A DNA stretch of 64,000 nt from Rossellomorea vietnamensis (GCF_008180615.1 NZ_VTEH01000007.1:12692-76691); one strand, 5' to 3'; counted from the first letter of the stretch, positions 21,752 through 29,455 are shown. Program-made: numbers and translations. The notes: a model not told the origin generated them from the letters alone.

Positions 21752-22939
21752 CTATATTTTTCCAGTAGATACACACAGACTCCCCCATTTTCCAAACAGT
21801 GATTTAATGGCACACCTCACCTCCATTGGTAAGGTGTGCGCTATATAGCGACGTGTGAATTCTATAAAAGTGTATGAATGCAGGATTTCCCATTCTTCTT
21901 TTGTTTCATTGTAAATCCAGCGTAATAAAAAGTAGCTGATAAGAGTCCCGTAAACCTGGCTATAGACAGCGTTCGGAGAATTTCCAAAAAGGTTAGAGAG
22001 GTCCAGGTTTCCTTTTACCCAGCGGAAGAACAACTCGATTTGCCAGCGAAGCTTATAAATATAAGCGATGTCTTCCGGTGACATCATCATTAGATTTGTC
22101 GCTACTCTTATTTCATTGCCTTCGTTGTCTGTGAACGTTACCAATCGGAATCGACTCTTTGTTTTCCTTGTACCTTTCCCGATAAAAGCTGTTTGATCCA
22201 CTTTTACCTTGCCTCCCGCATCAAGAGGGACACTGTGTTCCAACTCTTCAGGAAGAGAAAAGAATTTAGCAACTCGTATGACAAAAAACTGGTTACGTTC
22301 ATGTAAATACTGAAAGTCACTGGTCCTTGCATATCCTCTGTCTCCCGTAATAATGGATAGAGATTCTAGGTCTTTATAAAGTCTTGGGGCCACCATGACA
22401 TCGTGATCCCGGCCAGTTGTCGAGACCACCTGAGTAGGCTGCCCTTCCTCAACATCAAATTTGGTGTGCAGACGAATAGCGTGGCGGGTACGGGTGTAAC
22501 CTGCCCAGCTCATATCCGGGTGTTGAAATGTAATCGTTGTGGAATCAACCGCGAACAGCTTGTAGGGTTTAAGGAGCGCACGACGAGCACCACGTCCCAA
22601 GCGTTCTACTAATCGAGAGAATAATTCTTGGAGAATCTGATAAGGAACATTTTGAGCTTTCTTAGCGAGGGTAGAGTGATCAACGGAAGGCAGACTTTTT
22701 TCCTTTGGCAATTTGGTCTCCGAATCTCGAAAACTTTCCCATTTTTTCGCAGAGGATATAACAAAAAAACGTATCAAATCGTGGGCTGATAACTTCCTAG
22801 CTGTGTCTTCATACCCCCACTTCTCACAAAGGTCGGCTACTTCCTCATCCGTAATGAAAGTTTGAAGAATCTCAGAAAGTTTGTTAAAGTTAGTCAATGA
22901 AACCACTCTCCTTTTTGTGTTGTTAGCGGTAACAATCAT
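21752..22939 (-). CDS. IS4-family DDE transposase
   Basis: Up to 395 residues. The catalytic Asp residues lie in FAVDSTTITF and IITGDRGYA, and the glutamate in YKLRWQIELFFRWVKGN (the Y-x2-R-x3-E-x6-K signature of IS4). The likelier start is TTG at 22897 (381 residues), because GGAGAG sits eight bases before it; an in-frame ATG at 22939 lacks a good site. Inverted arms at 22900-22914 and 22943-22957 would hide this ribosome site in transcripts that enter from outside. Confidence 0.93.
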   Translation of the reverse strand: MIVTANNTKRRVVSLTNFNKLSEILQTFITDEEVADLCEKWGYEDTARKLSAHDLIRFFVISSAKKWESFRDSETKLPKEKSLPSVDHSTLAKKAQNVPYQILQELFSRLVERLGRGARRALLKPYKLFAVDSTTITFQHPDMSWAGYTRTRHAIRLHTKFDVEEGQPTQVVSTTGRDHDVMVAPRLYKDLESLSIITGDRGYARTSDFQYLHERNQFFVIRVAKFFSLPEELEHSVPLDAGGKVKVDQTAFIGKGTRKTKSRFRLVTFTDNEGNEIRVATNLMMMSPEDIAYIYKLRWQIELFFRWVKGNLDLSNLFGNSPNAVYSQVYGTLISYFLLRWIYNETKEEWEILHSYTFIEFTRRYIAHTLPMEVRCAIKSLFGKWGSLCVSTGKI

Positions 22940-22957
22940 TCTAAAGGAGAGTGGTTT
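22900..22957 (-). promoter_or_regulatory. Fold-back hairpin covering the transposase ribosome site
   Basis: A 15-bp perfect inverted repeat (AAACCACTCTCCTTT and AAAGGAGAGTGGTTT) with a 28-nt loop includes the GGAGAG Shine-Dalgarno. In RNA started outside the element it would sequester the site. This is the known protection strategy of IS elements against read-through from neighbouring promoters; here it is inferred from sequence. Confidence 0.65.
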
Positions 22958-23010
22958 TTTTTGTCTAACGATACCGTTTATTTTACATATTGTGGTTAAT
23001 CAACACCCGT

Positions 23011-23045
23011 GGACTGTCCCTTTCAACACTTTAAAGCGCTAAATT
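23011..23045. repeat. Right half of the split REP palindrome
   Basis: GGACTGTCCCTTTCAACAC then TTTAAAGCGC, the continuation of 21705-21736. The first nine bases are the right copy of the IS4 target duplication. Confidence 0.9.
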
Positions 23046-23055
23046 ACACAAATAT

Positions 23056-23083
23056 GAAAAAACCGGCTCTCATGAGAACCGGC
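23056..23083 (-). terminator. Terminator of the ssbB transcript
   Basis: On the minus strand CCGGTTCTC / GAGAGCCGG is followed by TTTTTT. It lies about 110 bp past the small gene at 23194. Confidence 0.8.
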
Positions 23084-23193
23084 AACAGTGGGGGTATTAG
23101 AAGTATTTTATTGAGTTTTTTATCTATGAGGTGAGGTGGAAGTTTGATGCGTGGTTGTTCCTAGGTTATGAAATAAAACAAGTCATTGAAAAT

Positions 23194-23376
23194 TTAATTT
23201 TGTTTGGTGGTCATAAAAGAGATGCGATTATTTGCAGCAGCTTGAGGCTTGTCTTCGGAAGCTTTTTTCTCGAGGAGTGCGACTCGCTGTGTCAGGTAGT
23301 ATAATTCCACATTTGCCCTTGCCAACTTTCTTATCAGATCTTCAATCAATTTTTCCATGGATTCGCTATTGTTCAT
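23194..23376 (-). CDS. Small coiled-coil protein downstream of ssbB (60 aa)
   Basis: Not recognised as a named family. Residues 7-40 form a likely amphipathic coiled coil (MEKLIEDLIRKLARANVELY, then LTQRVALLEKK), followed by a disordered tail. GGAAG precedes the ATG at 23376. It lies 46 nt after ssbB on the same strand and before a shared terminator, so it is probably co-transcribed with ssbB. Its position hints at a link with single-stranded DNA handling in competence, but nothing else supports that. Confidence 0.6.
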   Translation of the reverse strand: MNNSESMEKLIEDLIRKLARANVELYYLTQRVALLEKKASEDKPQAAANNRISFMTTKQN

Positions 23377-23422
23377 AAAGGGAACTTCCTCCAGTTTTAG
23401 TCATAAACCAAATTGCTATCTC

Positions 23423-23806
23423 TTAAAATACCGGCAGAGCCTTTTCTACCTCCGGATTCCTCGGCTGCGGTTTGGCCGGCTGTGTCGGCTTTCCATCCAG
23501 GAATCTCACCTGTTCTGCGACAACCTCCGTGACATAAATCCGCTTGCCGTGTTCATTATCGTAATTCCTCGTCTGGATGCGTCCTACCACGCCCAGCACA
23601 GAGCCTTTATTACAATACTTCGCCGTGTTCTCTGCAGCCTTCCTCCACATCGTACACAGCACAAAGTCAGCTTCATAATCACCGCCCTGACTCTTAAACT
23701 GACGATTGACCGCAAGAGTAACATTCAACACCGCCTTCCCTTCGGATGTGTAACGCATCTCTGGATCCTTCGTCAATCTGCCTACCAACGTAACCTGATT
23801 TATCAT
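23423..23806 (-). CDS. ssbB: Single-stranded DNA-binding protein SsbB
   Basis: 127 residues. The OB fold spans residues 1-105 ([20 protein letters not shown] at the start, [30 protein letters not shown]). The short tail ends in VEKALPVF and lacks the usual acidic DDDIPF tip of the replicative SsbA, as in the competence paralog SsbB (YwpH). It protects incoming DNA during transformation. The gene order, with ywqA on one side and ywpF on the other, matches B. subtilis. A possible ComK box lies about 70 nt upstream. Confidence 0.9.
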   Translation of the reverse strand: MINQVTLVGRLTKDPEMRYTSEGKAVLNVTLAVNRQFKSQGGDYEADFVLCTMWRKAAENTAKYCNKGSVLGVVGRIQTRNYDNEHGKRIYVTEVVAEQVRFLDGKPTQPAKPQPRNPEVEKALPVF

Positions 23807-23874
23807 TTTGTCTCACCTCTTTTCTTTCGTTGGTAAGTATAGGATATAGGGATTTTGGGAGAGTGTAAAATGGG

Positions 23875-23920
23875 AAAAAGGTATTTTTCAACGAGCCATA
23901 AATAAGCAAAAATCCATTTT
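23875..23920 (-). promoter_or_regulatory. Candidate ComK box upstream of ssbB
   Basis: Two AAAA-N5-TTTT boxes (about 23875-23888 and 23908-23920) lie about 20 nt apart. ComK sites are pairs of such boxes with spacers of 8, 18 or 31 bp. The second box overlaps a terminator-like hairpin, so it may be accidental. Confidence 0.4.
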
Positions 23921-23943
23921 GATTAAAGTGAAATGGATTTTTC
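23908..23943 (-). terminator. Terminator-like hairpin after the matrix operon
   Basis: AAAAATCCATTT-TGATTAAAGTG-AAATGGATTTTT, a 12-bp stem with T-runs on both strands. It lies about 75 bp past the DUF5658 stop codon and would end the tapA operon transcript. Confidence 0.7.
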
Positions 23944-24017
23944 AGTAAAGGAACTTATTTAAAATGGCTTTTTTGAAGAAATGAAATTTTTTTAAAGTAT
24001 TTGCCCCATCCTAATCT

Positions 24018-24320
24018 CTATTTTGCTAACACATTATAAACCCACGTTCCATGAAGTAAGAAAATCAGTGAATATAGCGTAACTGCTGTGTAAGTGATAG
24101 AGGAGAACCATTTTTTCGAGGGGATTTTATCAAAGAATATTAATGTATATACCATTAGAGATAATAAAATTTTCAACGCAATAAAGAATACGGGGTGAGT
24201 GGTATAAAGCAAGTCCATGAGAGGATTAGCTTCTTGAATATAGGCGTTTTCAATTCCTATTGCTGTCACAATCGCATCAATAATATTTAGAGCTGCTAAT
24301 ATATGAAGTGCAACTTTCAT
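24018..24320 (-). CDS. DUF5658-like membrane protein (100 aa)
   Basis: 100 residues with three or four transmembrane segments (about 5-22, 45-62, 72-92). The motif ALNIIDAIVTAIGI and then EANPLMDLLY is typical of DUF5658 proteins, which are of unknown function. It is the last gene on the tapA-tasA strand, 69 nt after the LPNTA protein. A hairpin lies between the two (24355-24392). It may be part of the matrix operon or only follow it. Confidence 0.75.
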   Translation of the reverse strand: MKVALHILAALNIIDAIVTAIGIENAYIQEANPLMDLLYTTHPVFFIALKILLSLMVYTLIFFDKIPSKKWFSSITYTAVTLYSLIFLLHGTWVYNVLAK

Positions 24321-24354
24321 GAAATCACCTAATTTTCATTATTATTTGATCAAG

Positions 24355-24392
24355 GCCTGAAGACATAAATTTTAGTATAAGAATGTCTTCAG
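24355..24392 (-). other. Intergenic hairpin between the LPNTA gene and the DUF5658 gene
   Basis: CTGAAGACAT pairs with ATGTCTTCAG across a loop of about 16 nt. There is no U-tract, so it may act in mRNA processing or partial termination. Confidence 0.5.
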
Positions 24393-25000
24393 CTCCTTTT
24401 TAGATCTAACCTTTTCTTGCTTTGCAGACGAAATAGAATCATTCCTGTCCCGGCCATTATTGCTCCTACCAAAAGAATTTGAAAAACATCTGTTGCAGTA
24501 TTGGGCAACTTTGGTCCGTCAACAGGGAACACGCCTCCCATTGTTCCTTCTACATAAAACTTAAATTCAAAATCACTTGTCAATCCTTGATATTCATTTC
24601 CTAATTCATATGGCATTTCAATAGTGAGGGTTAGCTTTTCCTGCTTCGAACTTGCCAGCAATCTAGGCTCAAGTTTGTGAAAATTACCAAGACTTCCATT
24701 ATAAAGCTCTTTTTTCTCATCCTTTACTGTTAAAATTAAAGCATTGTATAGCATTTCTGATCCACTAATGAACTTAGCCGACGAAAGATATTTAAAATCC
24801 TGTGTTCCACTGTTCAGTATGTCTATTTCTCTACTTGCCCAATCACCTGGCACTAATTTACTGACGTTAAAAGATACACTGGCAGGACTTAAAGCAATAT
24901 CGATCTCATTATTTTCTTCAGCTTCAGCTTCAGCGTTTTGGCTTAAAATCATTATGATTGTTACAATAAAGACTTTTAATACTGCTTTTAGGTTCACCAT
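24389..25000 (-). CDS. TasA-like surface protein with LPNTA sortase signal
   Basis: 203 residues. Signal peptide (residues about 5-25). The body matches the TasA/camelysin start: SVSFNVSKLVPGDWASREI and ILNSGTQDFKY parallel FDVSKLVPGDTMHRLFKVEN in the TasA-type gene upstream. The C-terminus has LPNTA near residue 166, a hydrophobic stretch (FQILLVGAIMAGTGMILF) and a basic tail, a complete cell-wall sorting signal. LPNTA is the motif known for class D sortases such as B. anthracis SrtC, and a class D-like sortase lies 3.4 kb away. By inference this is a covalent wall anchor or base subunit for the TasA fibres. I know of no name for it. Confidence 0.8.
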   Translation of the reverse strand: MVNLKAVLKVFIVTIIMILSQNAEAEAEENNEIDIALSPASVSFNVSKLVPGDWASREIDILNSGTQDFKYLSSAKFISGSEMLYNALILTVKDEKKELYNGSLGNFHKLEPRLLASSKQEKLTLTIEMPYELGNEYQGLTSDFEFKFYVEGTMGGVFPVDGPKLPNTATDVFQILLVGAIMAGTGMILFRLQSKKRLDLKRS

Positions 25001-25014
25001 CTTGTCCCCCCTAG

Positions 25015-25042
25015 CCTTCCATATATATGTATGAAGGCTTTT
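25015..25042 (-). other. Intergenic hairpin between the two last matrix genes
   Basis: CCTTCATA pairs with TATGGAAGG between the second TasA-type gene and the LPNTA gene. No U-tract follows. Confidence 0.45.
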
Positions 25043-25044
25043 CG

Positions 25045-25689
25045 TTAATCATTTTCTCTAGATTCACCCTTATACTGGGTTGCCTCCAAATTAAAGATAA
25101 CTTTCATTCCATGTCCTTGAAATTTATTTTGCTTGTAAAGCCCTGTTTGAGAATCTTTTTGTTTTTTGTCAAGGAATTCAACTGACATGATAATATGATC
25201 AGTGTCATTAACTGGTAGATCTGATTTAAATTGGTGGCCTAACAATTCTTTTATATACGTAGTTATATCAGGTGATTCCCCTTTTTTTGTTAGTTGCTCT
25301 AAATCAGCTAGAGTGGCTTTGTGGAAAGGGGTAATGATTGGTTGAAAGTCGCTAGTCAGCCATTGAACTTTAAACTGAGATCCAAAATCTTTTTTACTTG
25401 GGTTACCATCTTTGTCAGTTACAATTAACTCTGTATGCATTAAGACCTGATTAATATCCAGATTACCTACATTTTCAACTTTAAACAGACGGTGCATTGT
25501 ATCTCCAGGTACTAGTTTAGAAACATCAAATACGACTGTTGGATCTACTTTAAGGTCTAATACCCCTGCTTCCATGGAGTTACTCATGGCTTCAACATCA
25601 TTAAACGCTGCCCATGTACCCCCGCCTACTAATGACAAACCTAGTGCAGCAGACATTACACCGTAGCTTATTTTCTTTTTTAGTGTCAT
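25045..25689 (-). CDS. Second TasA/camelysin-family fibre protein
   Basis: 214 residues. The N-terminus is nearly the same as in the upstream TasA (SYGVMSAALGLSLVGGGTWAAFND), a SipW-type signal peptide whose cleavage site is after about residue 27. Then come MEAGVLDLKVDPTVVFDVSKLVPGD and a beta-rich body ending in IFNLEATQ. It is probably a duplicated, diverged TasA (or CalY-like) subunit. It is 69 nt downstream of tasA and separated by a stem-loop that may reduce its level. No residue of a protease site stands out. Confidence 0.88.
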   Translation of the reverse strand: MTLKKKISYGVMSAALGLSLVGGGTWAAFNDVEAMSNSMEAGVLDLKVDPTVVFDVSKLVPGDTMHRLFKVENVGNLDINQVLMHTELIVTDKDGNPSKKDFGSQFKVQWLTSDFQPIITPFHKATLADLEQLTKKGESPDITTYIKELLGHQFKSDLPVNDTDHIIMSVEFLDKKQKDSQTGLYKQNKFQGHGMKVIFNLEATQYKGESREND

Positions 25690-25728
25690 TTGTTATCTTC
25701 CCATCTTTTAAAAATTAATAGGAGTGGA

Positions 25729-25755
25729 GTAAAAATCTCCACTCCTATCTTTCAA
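25729..25755 (-). terminator. Attenuator-like stem-loop between tasA and the second TasA gene
   Basis: AGGAGTGGAG pairs with CTCCACTCCT four bases past the tasA stop codon. The U-rich tail is weak (CTATTAATTTTTAAAAG), so partial termination is plausible. Confidence 0.6.
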
Positions 25756-25758
25756 GAT

Positions 25759-26463
25759 TTATTCGACATCGTTAGATCTAGGCCCACCAGTTTTTTGAGT
25801 TGCTTCAAATGTGAAGTCTAGAGTTACACTATTACCCATAAATTTATTTTGATTATATTCACCATTCGTTTTGGTACCATCATTAACAAATTCTAGTTCC
25901 ATAGTGATAGTATCAGTATCATAGTTATCGAAGTCAGCCGCAGGTTTACCAGGAACCGATTTAATATTATCTAAGCCATCTCCAGAGGCAATATCAAAGT
26001 CATCATCATCTTCTGTTGCATTCACGAAATCATAAAGAGTGACATAAGAACGACCTTCGGAAGGATTAATTTCGTCAAGCAAATTGGTGCTATCAGAATC
26101 GTAAACATCAATCTTGAATTGTTTTAAATAATCCTCTTTTGATTCATTTCCTGGAAGTGCTCCGTCAGCTCCGTTAGTCCCTCTAGCAAAAGTAGCATTT
26201 GTAGAAAGCAGTACTTGAGCAATATCAATGTTTCCATCATTCTGAATTTCGAAAGATCTTTCAATAGTTTCTCCTGGTACTAGCTTAGATACGTCGATTT
26301 TACCAGTTGCAGCACTATCTAATACTAAATCCAGTGTTCCTGCAGAAAGACTATTAGTCATTGTTTCAATATCATTAAACGCTGCCCAAGTTCCGCCACC
26401 TACTAAAGATAATCCTAGTGCTGCTGATGCTACTCCTAAACCTAACTTTTTCTTAATACCCAT
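25759..26463 (-). CDS. tasA: TasA-type amyloid/fibre matrix protein
   Basis: 234 residues. Signal peptide GVASAALGLSLVGGGTWAAF with cleavage near residue 27, then FNDIETMTNSLSAGTLDLVL. The TasA hallmarks DVSKLVPGETIERSFEIQNDGN and, late, YNQNKFMGNSVTLDFTFEATQ are present. TasA forms the protein fibres of the Bacillus biofilm matrix. It is preceded by sipW, which processes it, and tapA. GAGGAGGAAG precedes the ATG. The middle is rich in Asp (EDDDDFDIASGDG), possibly binding calcium. Regulation by SinR is inferred from the nearby regulators and boxes. Confidence 0.92.
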   Translation of the reverse strand: MGIKKKLGLGVASAALGLSLVGGGTWAAFNDIETMTNSLSAGTLDLVLDSAATGKIDVSKLVPGETIERSFEIQNDGNIDIAQVLLSTNATFARGTNGADGALPGNESKEDYLKQFKIDVYDSDSTNLLDEINPSEGRSYVTLYDFVNATEDDDDFDIASGDGLDNIKSVPGKPAADFDNYDTDTITMELEFVNDGTKTNGEYNQNKFMGNSVTLDFTFEATQKTGGPRSNDVE

Positions 26464-26549
26464 TCTTTTCTTCCTCCTCGTTTTGCCCCAATTTAGGGGT
26501 ATGTAATTTATATTGAATCCCTATGTTTTCATAAGGAATACAACCAAGA

Positions 26550-27125
26550 TTAAGCAGTCTTCTCAGTTTCATCTGATCTTCCAGATGATTTTGTGGTTAT
26601 TTCAATTTCTTTGATAGCTTTAAAGATTGTGACTCCTGAGTAAAGCAACAATAATAGACCTGGTGTAATGAGCAATGCAGCGGTTCCTTTTTGCGACTTA
26701 GCAAAATCTATTAAATATCCTAAGTAAGGAATAGTAAAACCGGTATACTTTGCAACAATATTATCTGGTAACAAAAGGTTGCCATCGGGATCTTTGTTGT
26801 TATCTCCCTTGGTTTCATACATAACCCCTTCACCTTTTTCAACTACATTAATGATTCTGTGGGTTACAACATTTTGTTCATCTATCATAAAAGTGACGAT
26901 GTCGCCCTCTTTTAACTTGGTATAATCTTCTTGAGGCTTGACCGAAATGACAGACCCTGTTTGGAAGGTGGGCTCCATCGACCCCGAGAGAACTGTTTTC
27001 AGCTGGTATCCTAGGAAGCTTGGTTCCCCACCGGATGCCTTGGAAGATATTACAACAAATACCATGAATAGTAGAGTTAAGAATAATAGGCTAGTAATAA
27101 CGTTACTGATTATCTTTCTTGCCAT
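26550..27125 (-). CDS. sipW: Signal peptidase I SipW
   Basis: About 191 residues from ATG 27125, which matches the known SipW length. The longer frame to 27233 runs deep into tapA and is less likely. An N-terminal membrane span is followed by the catalytic serine in VLSGSMEPTFQTGS and GDIVTF. In the ER-type (SipW) class the lysine of other signal peptidases is replaced by histidine, here in VVTHRIINV. A C-terminal span (ALLITPGLLLLLYSGVTIF) follows. It removes the signal peptides of TasA and TapA. It overlaps the tapA 3' end by 23 nt. Confidence 0.92.
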   Translation of the reverse strand: MARKIISNVITSLLFLTLLFMVFVVISSKASGGEPSFLGYQLKTVLSGSMEPTFQTGSVISVKPQEDYTKLKEGDIVTFMIDEQNVVTHRIINVVEKGEGVMYETKGDNNKDPDGNLLLPDNIVAKYTGFTIPYLGYLIDFAKSQKGTAALLITPGLLLLLYSGVTIFKAIKEIEITTKSSGRSDETEKTA

Positions 27126-28125
27126 TTTCACTGGTATCACCCTTTTCCTTGTTTTCTTTTTCCAGAGCAGTAGCTTGCTCTTCTTCTTGAACAACTTCAT
27201 CAACTGGTTCTTGATTGTCTTTAGGTTCTTCACTTATTTTTAATTCATCAATGTCGGCTTCTTCTAATAACTCCTCTTCTACTAGAGATTCCTCTACTGC
27301 TTCTTCTTTAGTTTCTTGACCTTCAGGGTTTTGCTCTTTGTTTTCTTCTTCATTGTTCTCTGTGGTTGGATTCTCAGGAATAGTTTCCTCTGATACCTCC
27401 ACTTGAGTTTCATCAGAGCCTTCTGTTACCTCTTGCTCTGTTTCTGTTTCCCAACAGGAATCAATATCTTCTTGCTTTATTAGAATTTCTTCACCCCAGA
27501 TTATCAATTGGCCGCCTTCTACACCTTCACTCTCACTCAGCTGGGTAGGCTGTAGAGCAGCGAATTTATATTTACCTAATGCAGGAGGAGATTCTGGTTC
27601 GTATTTTAATAGTACATTACCATCCTCACTAGCAAGAGGTTCAATGTCTTCTAAGTTAACAGTAGTGCCTCGGTTATCATCATGTGGACCTTCTTGCTCA
27701 CTCGGAACATAATATAGCTCAAATGTATGTCCACTTAATGACTCGTCTTCTCCGTTAGTAATTAGTGAGTAGAAACCTTTTATATCCCTTTCACAAAAAC
27801 CAGACTGTGAACTATCAAATGAAAGTAAACTTTCTTCCAATACTTCTTCTTCTTCAGGTATTGCCCACTGGCCCGCCTGCAGAGCAAAGGAAGTTCTTTC
27901 GACATCATTTAGAGCTGCATTCGTGGATGAAAATTGAATGAGTGCAATGAGTAAGGCATACCATATCACCACCAATTTAGTAGCTGCTATAACCCCTTTA
28001 TTTCTTTTTTTAAACTTTTTGGTTCTAAGATATCTAATATGAACCCCTCCCTCATTCGTTTTCTCTAGCGAACTCTTGATTCTATGTAGGGTGCCAAGAA
28101 CGAAGTTGGTGAAATGATTTTTCAT
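27103..28125 (-). CDS. tapA: TapA-like fibre anchoring/assembly protein
   Basis: 340 residues from ATG 28125 (AAGGAAG at good distance; a TTG lies three codons upstream). A basic N-terminus, a hydrophobic export segment (VVIWYALLIALIQFSSTNAAL, about residues 50-70) and then ALNDVERTSFALQAGQW, the signature of TapA/TasA-type mature ends. Two cysteines (FCERD, SCWETE) flank the folded part. The last 110 residues are very acidic and Glu-rich, longer than in B. subtilis TapA (253 residues). It is known to support TasA fibre assembly at the cell surface. First gene of the matrix operon. Confidence 0.85.
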   Translation of the reverse strand: MKNHFTNFVLGTLHRIKSSLEKTNEGGVHIRYLRTKKFKKRNKGVIAATKLVVIWYALLIALIQFSSTNAALNDVERTSFALQAGQWAIPEEEEVLEESLLSFDSSQSGFCERDIKGFYSLITNGEDESLSGHTFELYYVPSEQEGPHDDNRGTTVNLEDIEPLASEDGNVLLKYEPESPPALGKYKFAALQPTQLSESEGVEGGQLIIWGEEILIKQEDIDSCWETETEQEVTEGSDETQVEVSEETIPENPTTENNEEENKEQNPEGQETKEEAVEESLVEEELLEEADIDELKISEEPKDNQEPVDEVVQEEEQATALEKENKEKGDTSENGKKDNQ

Positions 28126-28156
28126 ATTACTCAACTTCCTTTTATTTAATTATTCC

Positions 28157-28184
28157 GTTCGCTCTTTTGTTCTCATTAGCGAAC
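28157..28184. promoter_or_regulatory. Inverted repeat in the tapA leader, possible SinR operator
   Basis: GTTCGCT (28157-28163) and AGCGAAC (28178-28184) with GTTCTCA between them. SinR is known to bind GTTCTYT-type sites in inverted or tandem arrangement; these differ by one or two bases. As RNA it is also a 7-bp hairpin near the tapA start. Confidence 0.4.
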
Positions 28185-28309
28185 CGTTAATGTAAGTATA
28201 TGACAGAAGCTACAGGTTGAAAAACCCGAAAAATGGCCAAATACTCGCAAATACAAACTTAAAACATGAATTTTCTGGTAATACCTCTCGTTTTCTTACT
28301 ATTTTGTAT

Positions 28310-28350
28310 TTTATAATGAACTTTATTTACTTTATAAAGAACAATAAACT
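28310..28350. promoter_or_regulatory. SinR-type box in the tapA/srtD divergent region
   Basis: AAAGAAC (28336-28342, the complement of GTTCTTT) within TTTATAAAGAACAATAAAC, next to TATAATGAACTTTA. The 330-bp gap between tapA and the sortase gene holds this box, the inverted repeat nearer to tapA and no further gene. The same GTTCTTTATAATGA string precedes the SinR paralog at 33.05 kb. Confidence 0.5.
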
Positions 28351-28457
28351 TTAGCTACCCATCTGTAAATTTCTTTTTAAATACAGCCTTAAAGCAATGA
28401 CAAATTCTCACAACTAAGAGAAAATAGAATTAACATACCAACTTAGGAGGTATCCTC

Positions 28458-29042
28458 TTGTTTAACAAATTAATCAAGTATGTAAGCATCTTCACGCTGA
28501 CCGCCGGTGTCGGATTGATCGGCTATGCCGGATATCATATTTTCAAGCAAAAAGTGGAGCAGGATGGTGCTCTCCAGGAAGCTAAAGCTCAAATAGTCAC
28601 GAAAGAACCTCATACAAAAGAGGAACTCTCCTCCTACTCATTTGAAAAAGGAGACGTAGTCGGCATCCTTGATATCCCCGCTCTCGATAGAGAATTACCT
28701 ATTATAGAAGGAACTGACGAAGAAGAACTGGAAAAAGGCGTCGGCCACTACTCTTCCACCAAGCTTCCGAATCAGCAGGACCGCATCTTCCTCGCTGGCC
28801 ATCGTGATACGGTATTTAAAAAAATGGGCGAACTCAAAGAAGGCGACCAGTTAAACGTTGAAATGAGCAACGGAACCTACACCTATGAAATATACGAAAT
28901 GTTCATCGTAAAAGAAGACGACATGTCCGTAGTCCAATCAACAAACCCTGATGAGATTCTGACATTATCTACATGCTACCCCTTTGAATATCTATCAAGC
29001 ACAGAAGAAAGATATATCATAAATGCAAAACGAGTGGACTAA
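28458..29042 (+). CDS. Class D sortase
   Basis: 194 residues, TTG start behind TAGGAGG. N-terminal membrane span (SIFTLTAGVGLIGYAGYHIF). The sortase fold shows DIPALDRELPIIEGTDEEEL, the catalytic His in RIFLAGHRDTVFKKMGEL, Cys in LTLSTCYPF and Arg in EERYIINAKRV. The length, the single N-terminal anchor and this motif spacing fit class D. Class D enzymes are known to use LPNTA substrates, and such a protein is encoded in the divergent operon. Expected role: to link that TasA-like protein to the wall. Assignment of class is by recall. Confidence 0.88.
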   Translation: MFNKLIKYVSIFTLTAGVGLIGYAGYHIFKQKVEQDGALQEAKAQIVTKEPHTKEELSSYSFEKGDVVGILDIPALDRELPIIEGTDEEELEKGVGHYSSTKLPNQQDRIFLAGHRDTVFKKMGELKEGDQLNVEMSNGTYTYEIYEMFIVKEDDMSVVQSTNPDEILTLSTCYPFEYLSSTEERYIINAKRVD

Positions 29043-29043
29043 T

Positions 29044-29068
29044 AGCCAGCACCTAGCTGGCTCTTTTC
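29044..29068 (+). terminator. Terminator of the sortase gene
   Basis: AGCCAG-CACCTAG-CTGGCT followed by CTTTTCT. Confidence 0.75.
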
Positions 29069-29134
29069 TGTGCTGGACAAAACTAAATATGGAACGCTTC
29101 CCTTAAAATTAATAATAATTTTGAATGGAATACA

Positions 29135-29455
29135 AACCACGTTGATTGTAGCGGAAGGGGTACGAGCTCCTGCGGGACTAGCGGGACAGATGAGACTCCA
29201 AATCCAGTTGCAGCGCCCAGCGATTAGCAGATTTCGGTCTCTCTTCTTGCTAATCTAGCTGCAAGGCCCCAACGGCTAGCGTACTTCCCTGCCTCCTCCT
29301 TGCGATAAGTCAACATCAACTCACTACGATAGTTGTGTTTCCTTTATCTCATGCGGAGTCAGTCCAGTCCGTACGTCGCTGAACGGCCGCATACACTTTT
29401 GCTTCACCGCACGCCCCGCGGAGTCGTACCCCAGGAGCGGAAATCATTACACTAG
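29135..29455. repeat. Large interspersed repeat (GCGGAAG...GAGCGGAAAT type)
   Basis: It begins ATTGTAGCGGAAGGGGTACG and ends CCAGGAGCGGAAATCAT, with CTCCTGCGGGACTAGCG and CGCCCCGCGGAGTCG near the ends. These outer parts can pair. The same ends occur at 47751-47985. Such elements are common between genes in Bacillaceae and often called bcr-like. No gene is seen in 29043-29530. Confidence 0.75.

Larger units (their letters stand above)
21737..23010 (-). mobile_element. Complete IS4-family insertion sequence (1274 bp)
   Basis: Terminal inverted repeats begin ACGGGTGTTGATTA at both ends, 14 identical bases with a few scattered matches after that. A 9-bp direct repeat GGACTGTCC flanks it (21728-21736 and 23011-23019). 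Removing the element and one repeat restores an intact GAGGGACTGTCCCTTTC palindrome, so both boundaries are firm. One transposase gene fills the element. Duplications of about 9 bp are seen in some IS4 groups. The element appears intact and possibly active. Confidence 0.95.

Noticed and set aside
23875..23920. Firm ComK-binding site before ssbB
   Set aside because: The spacing of about 20 bp does not match the known 18-bp class exactly, and one box lies in a terminator stem, so it is listed only as a candidate.
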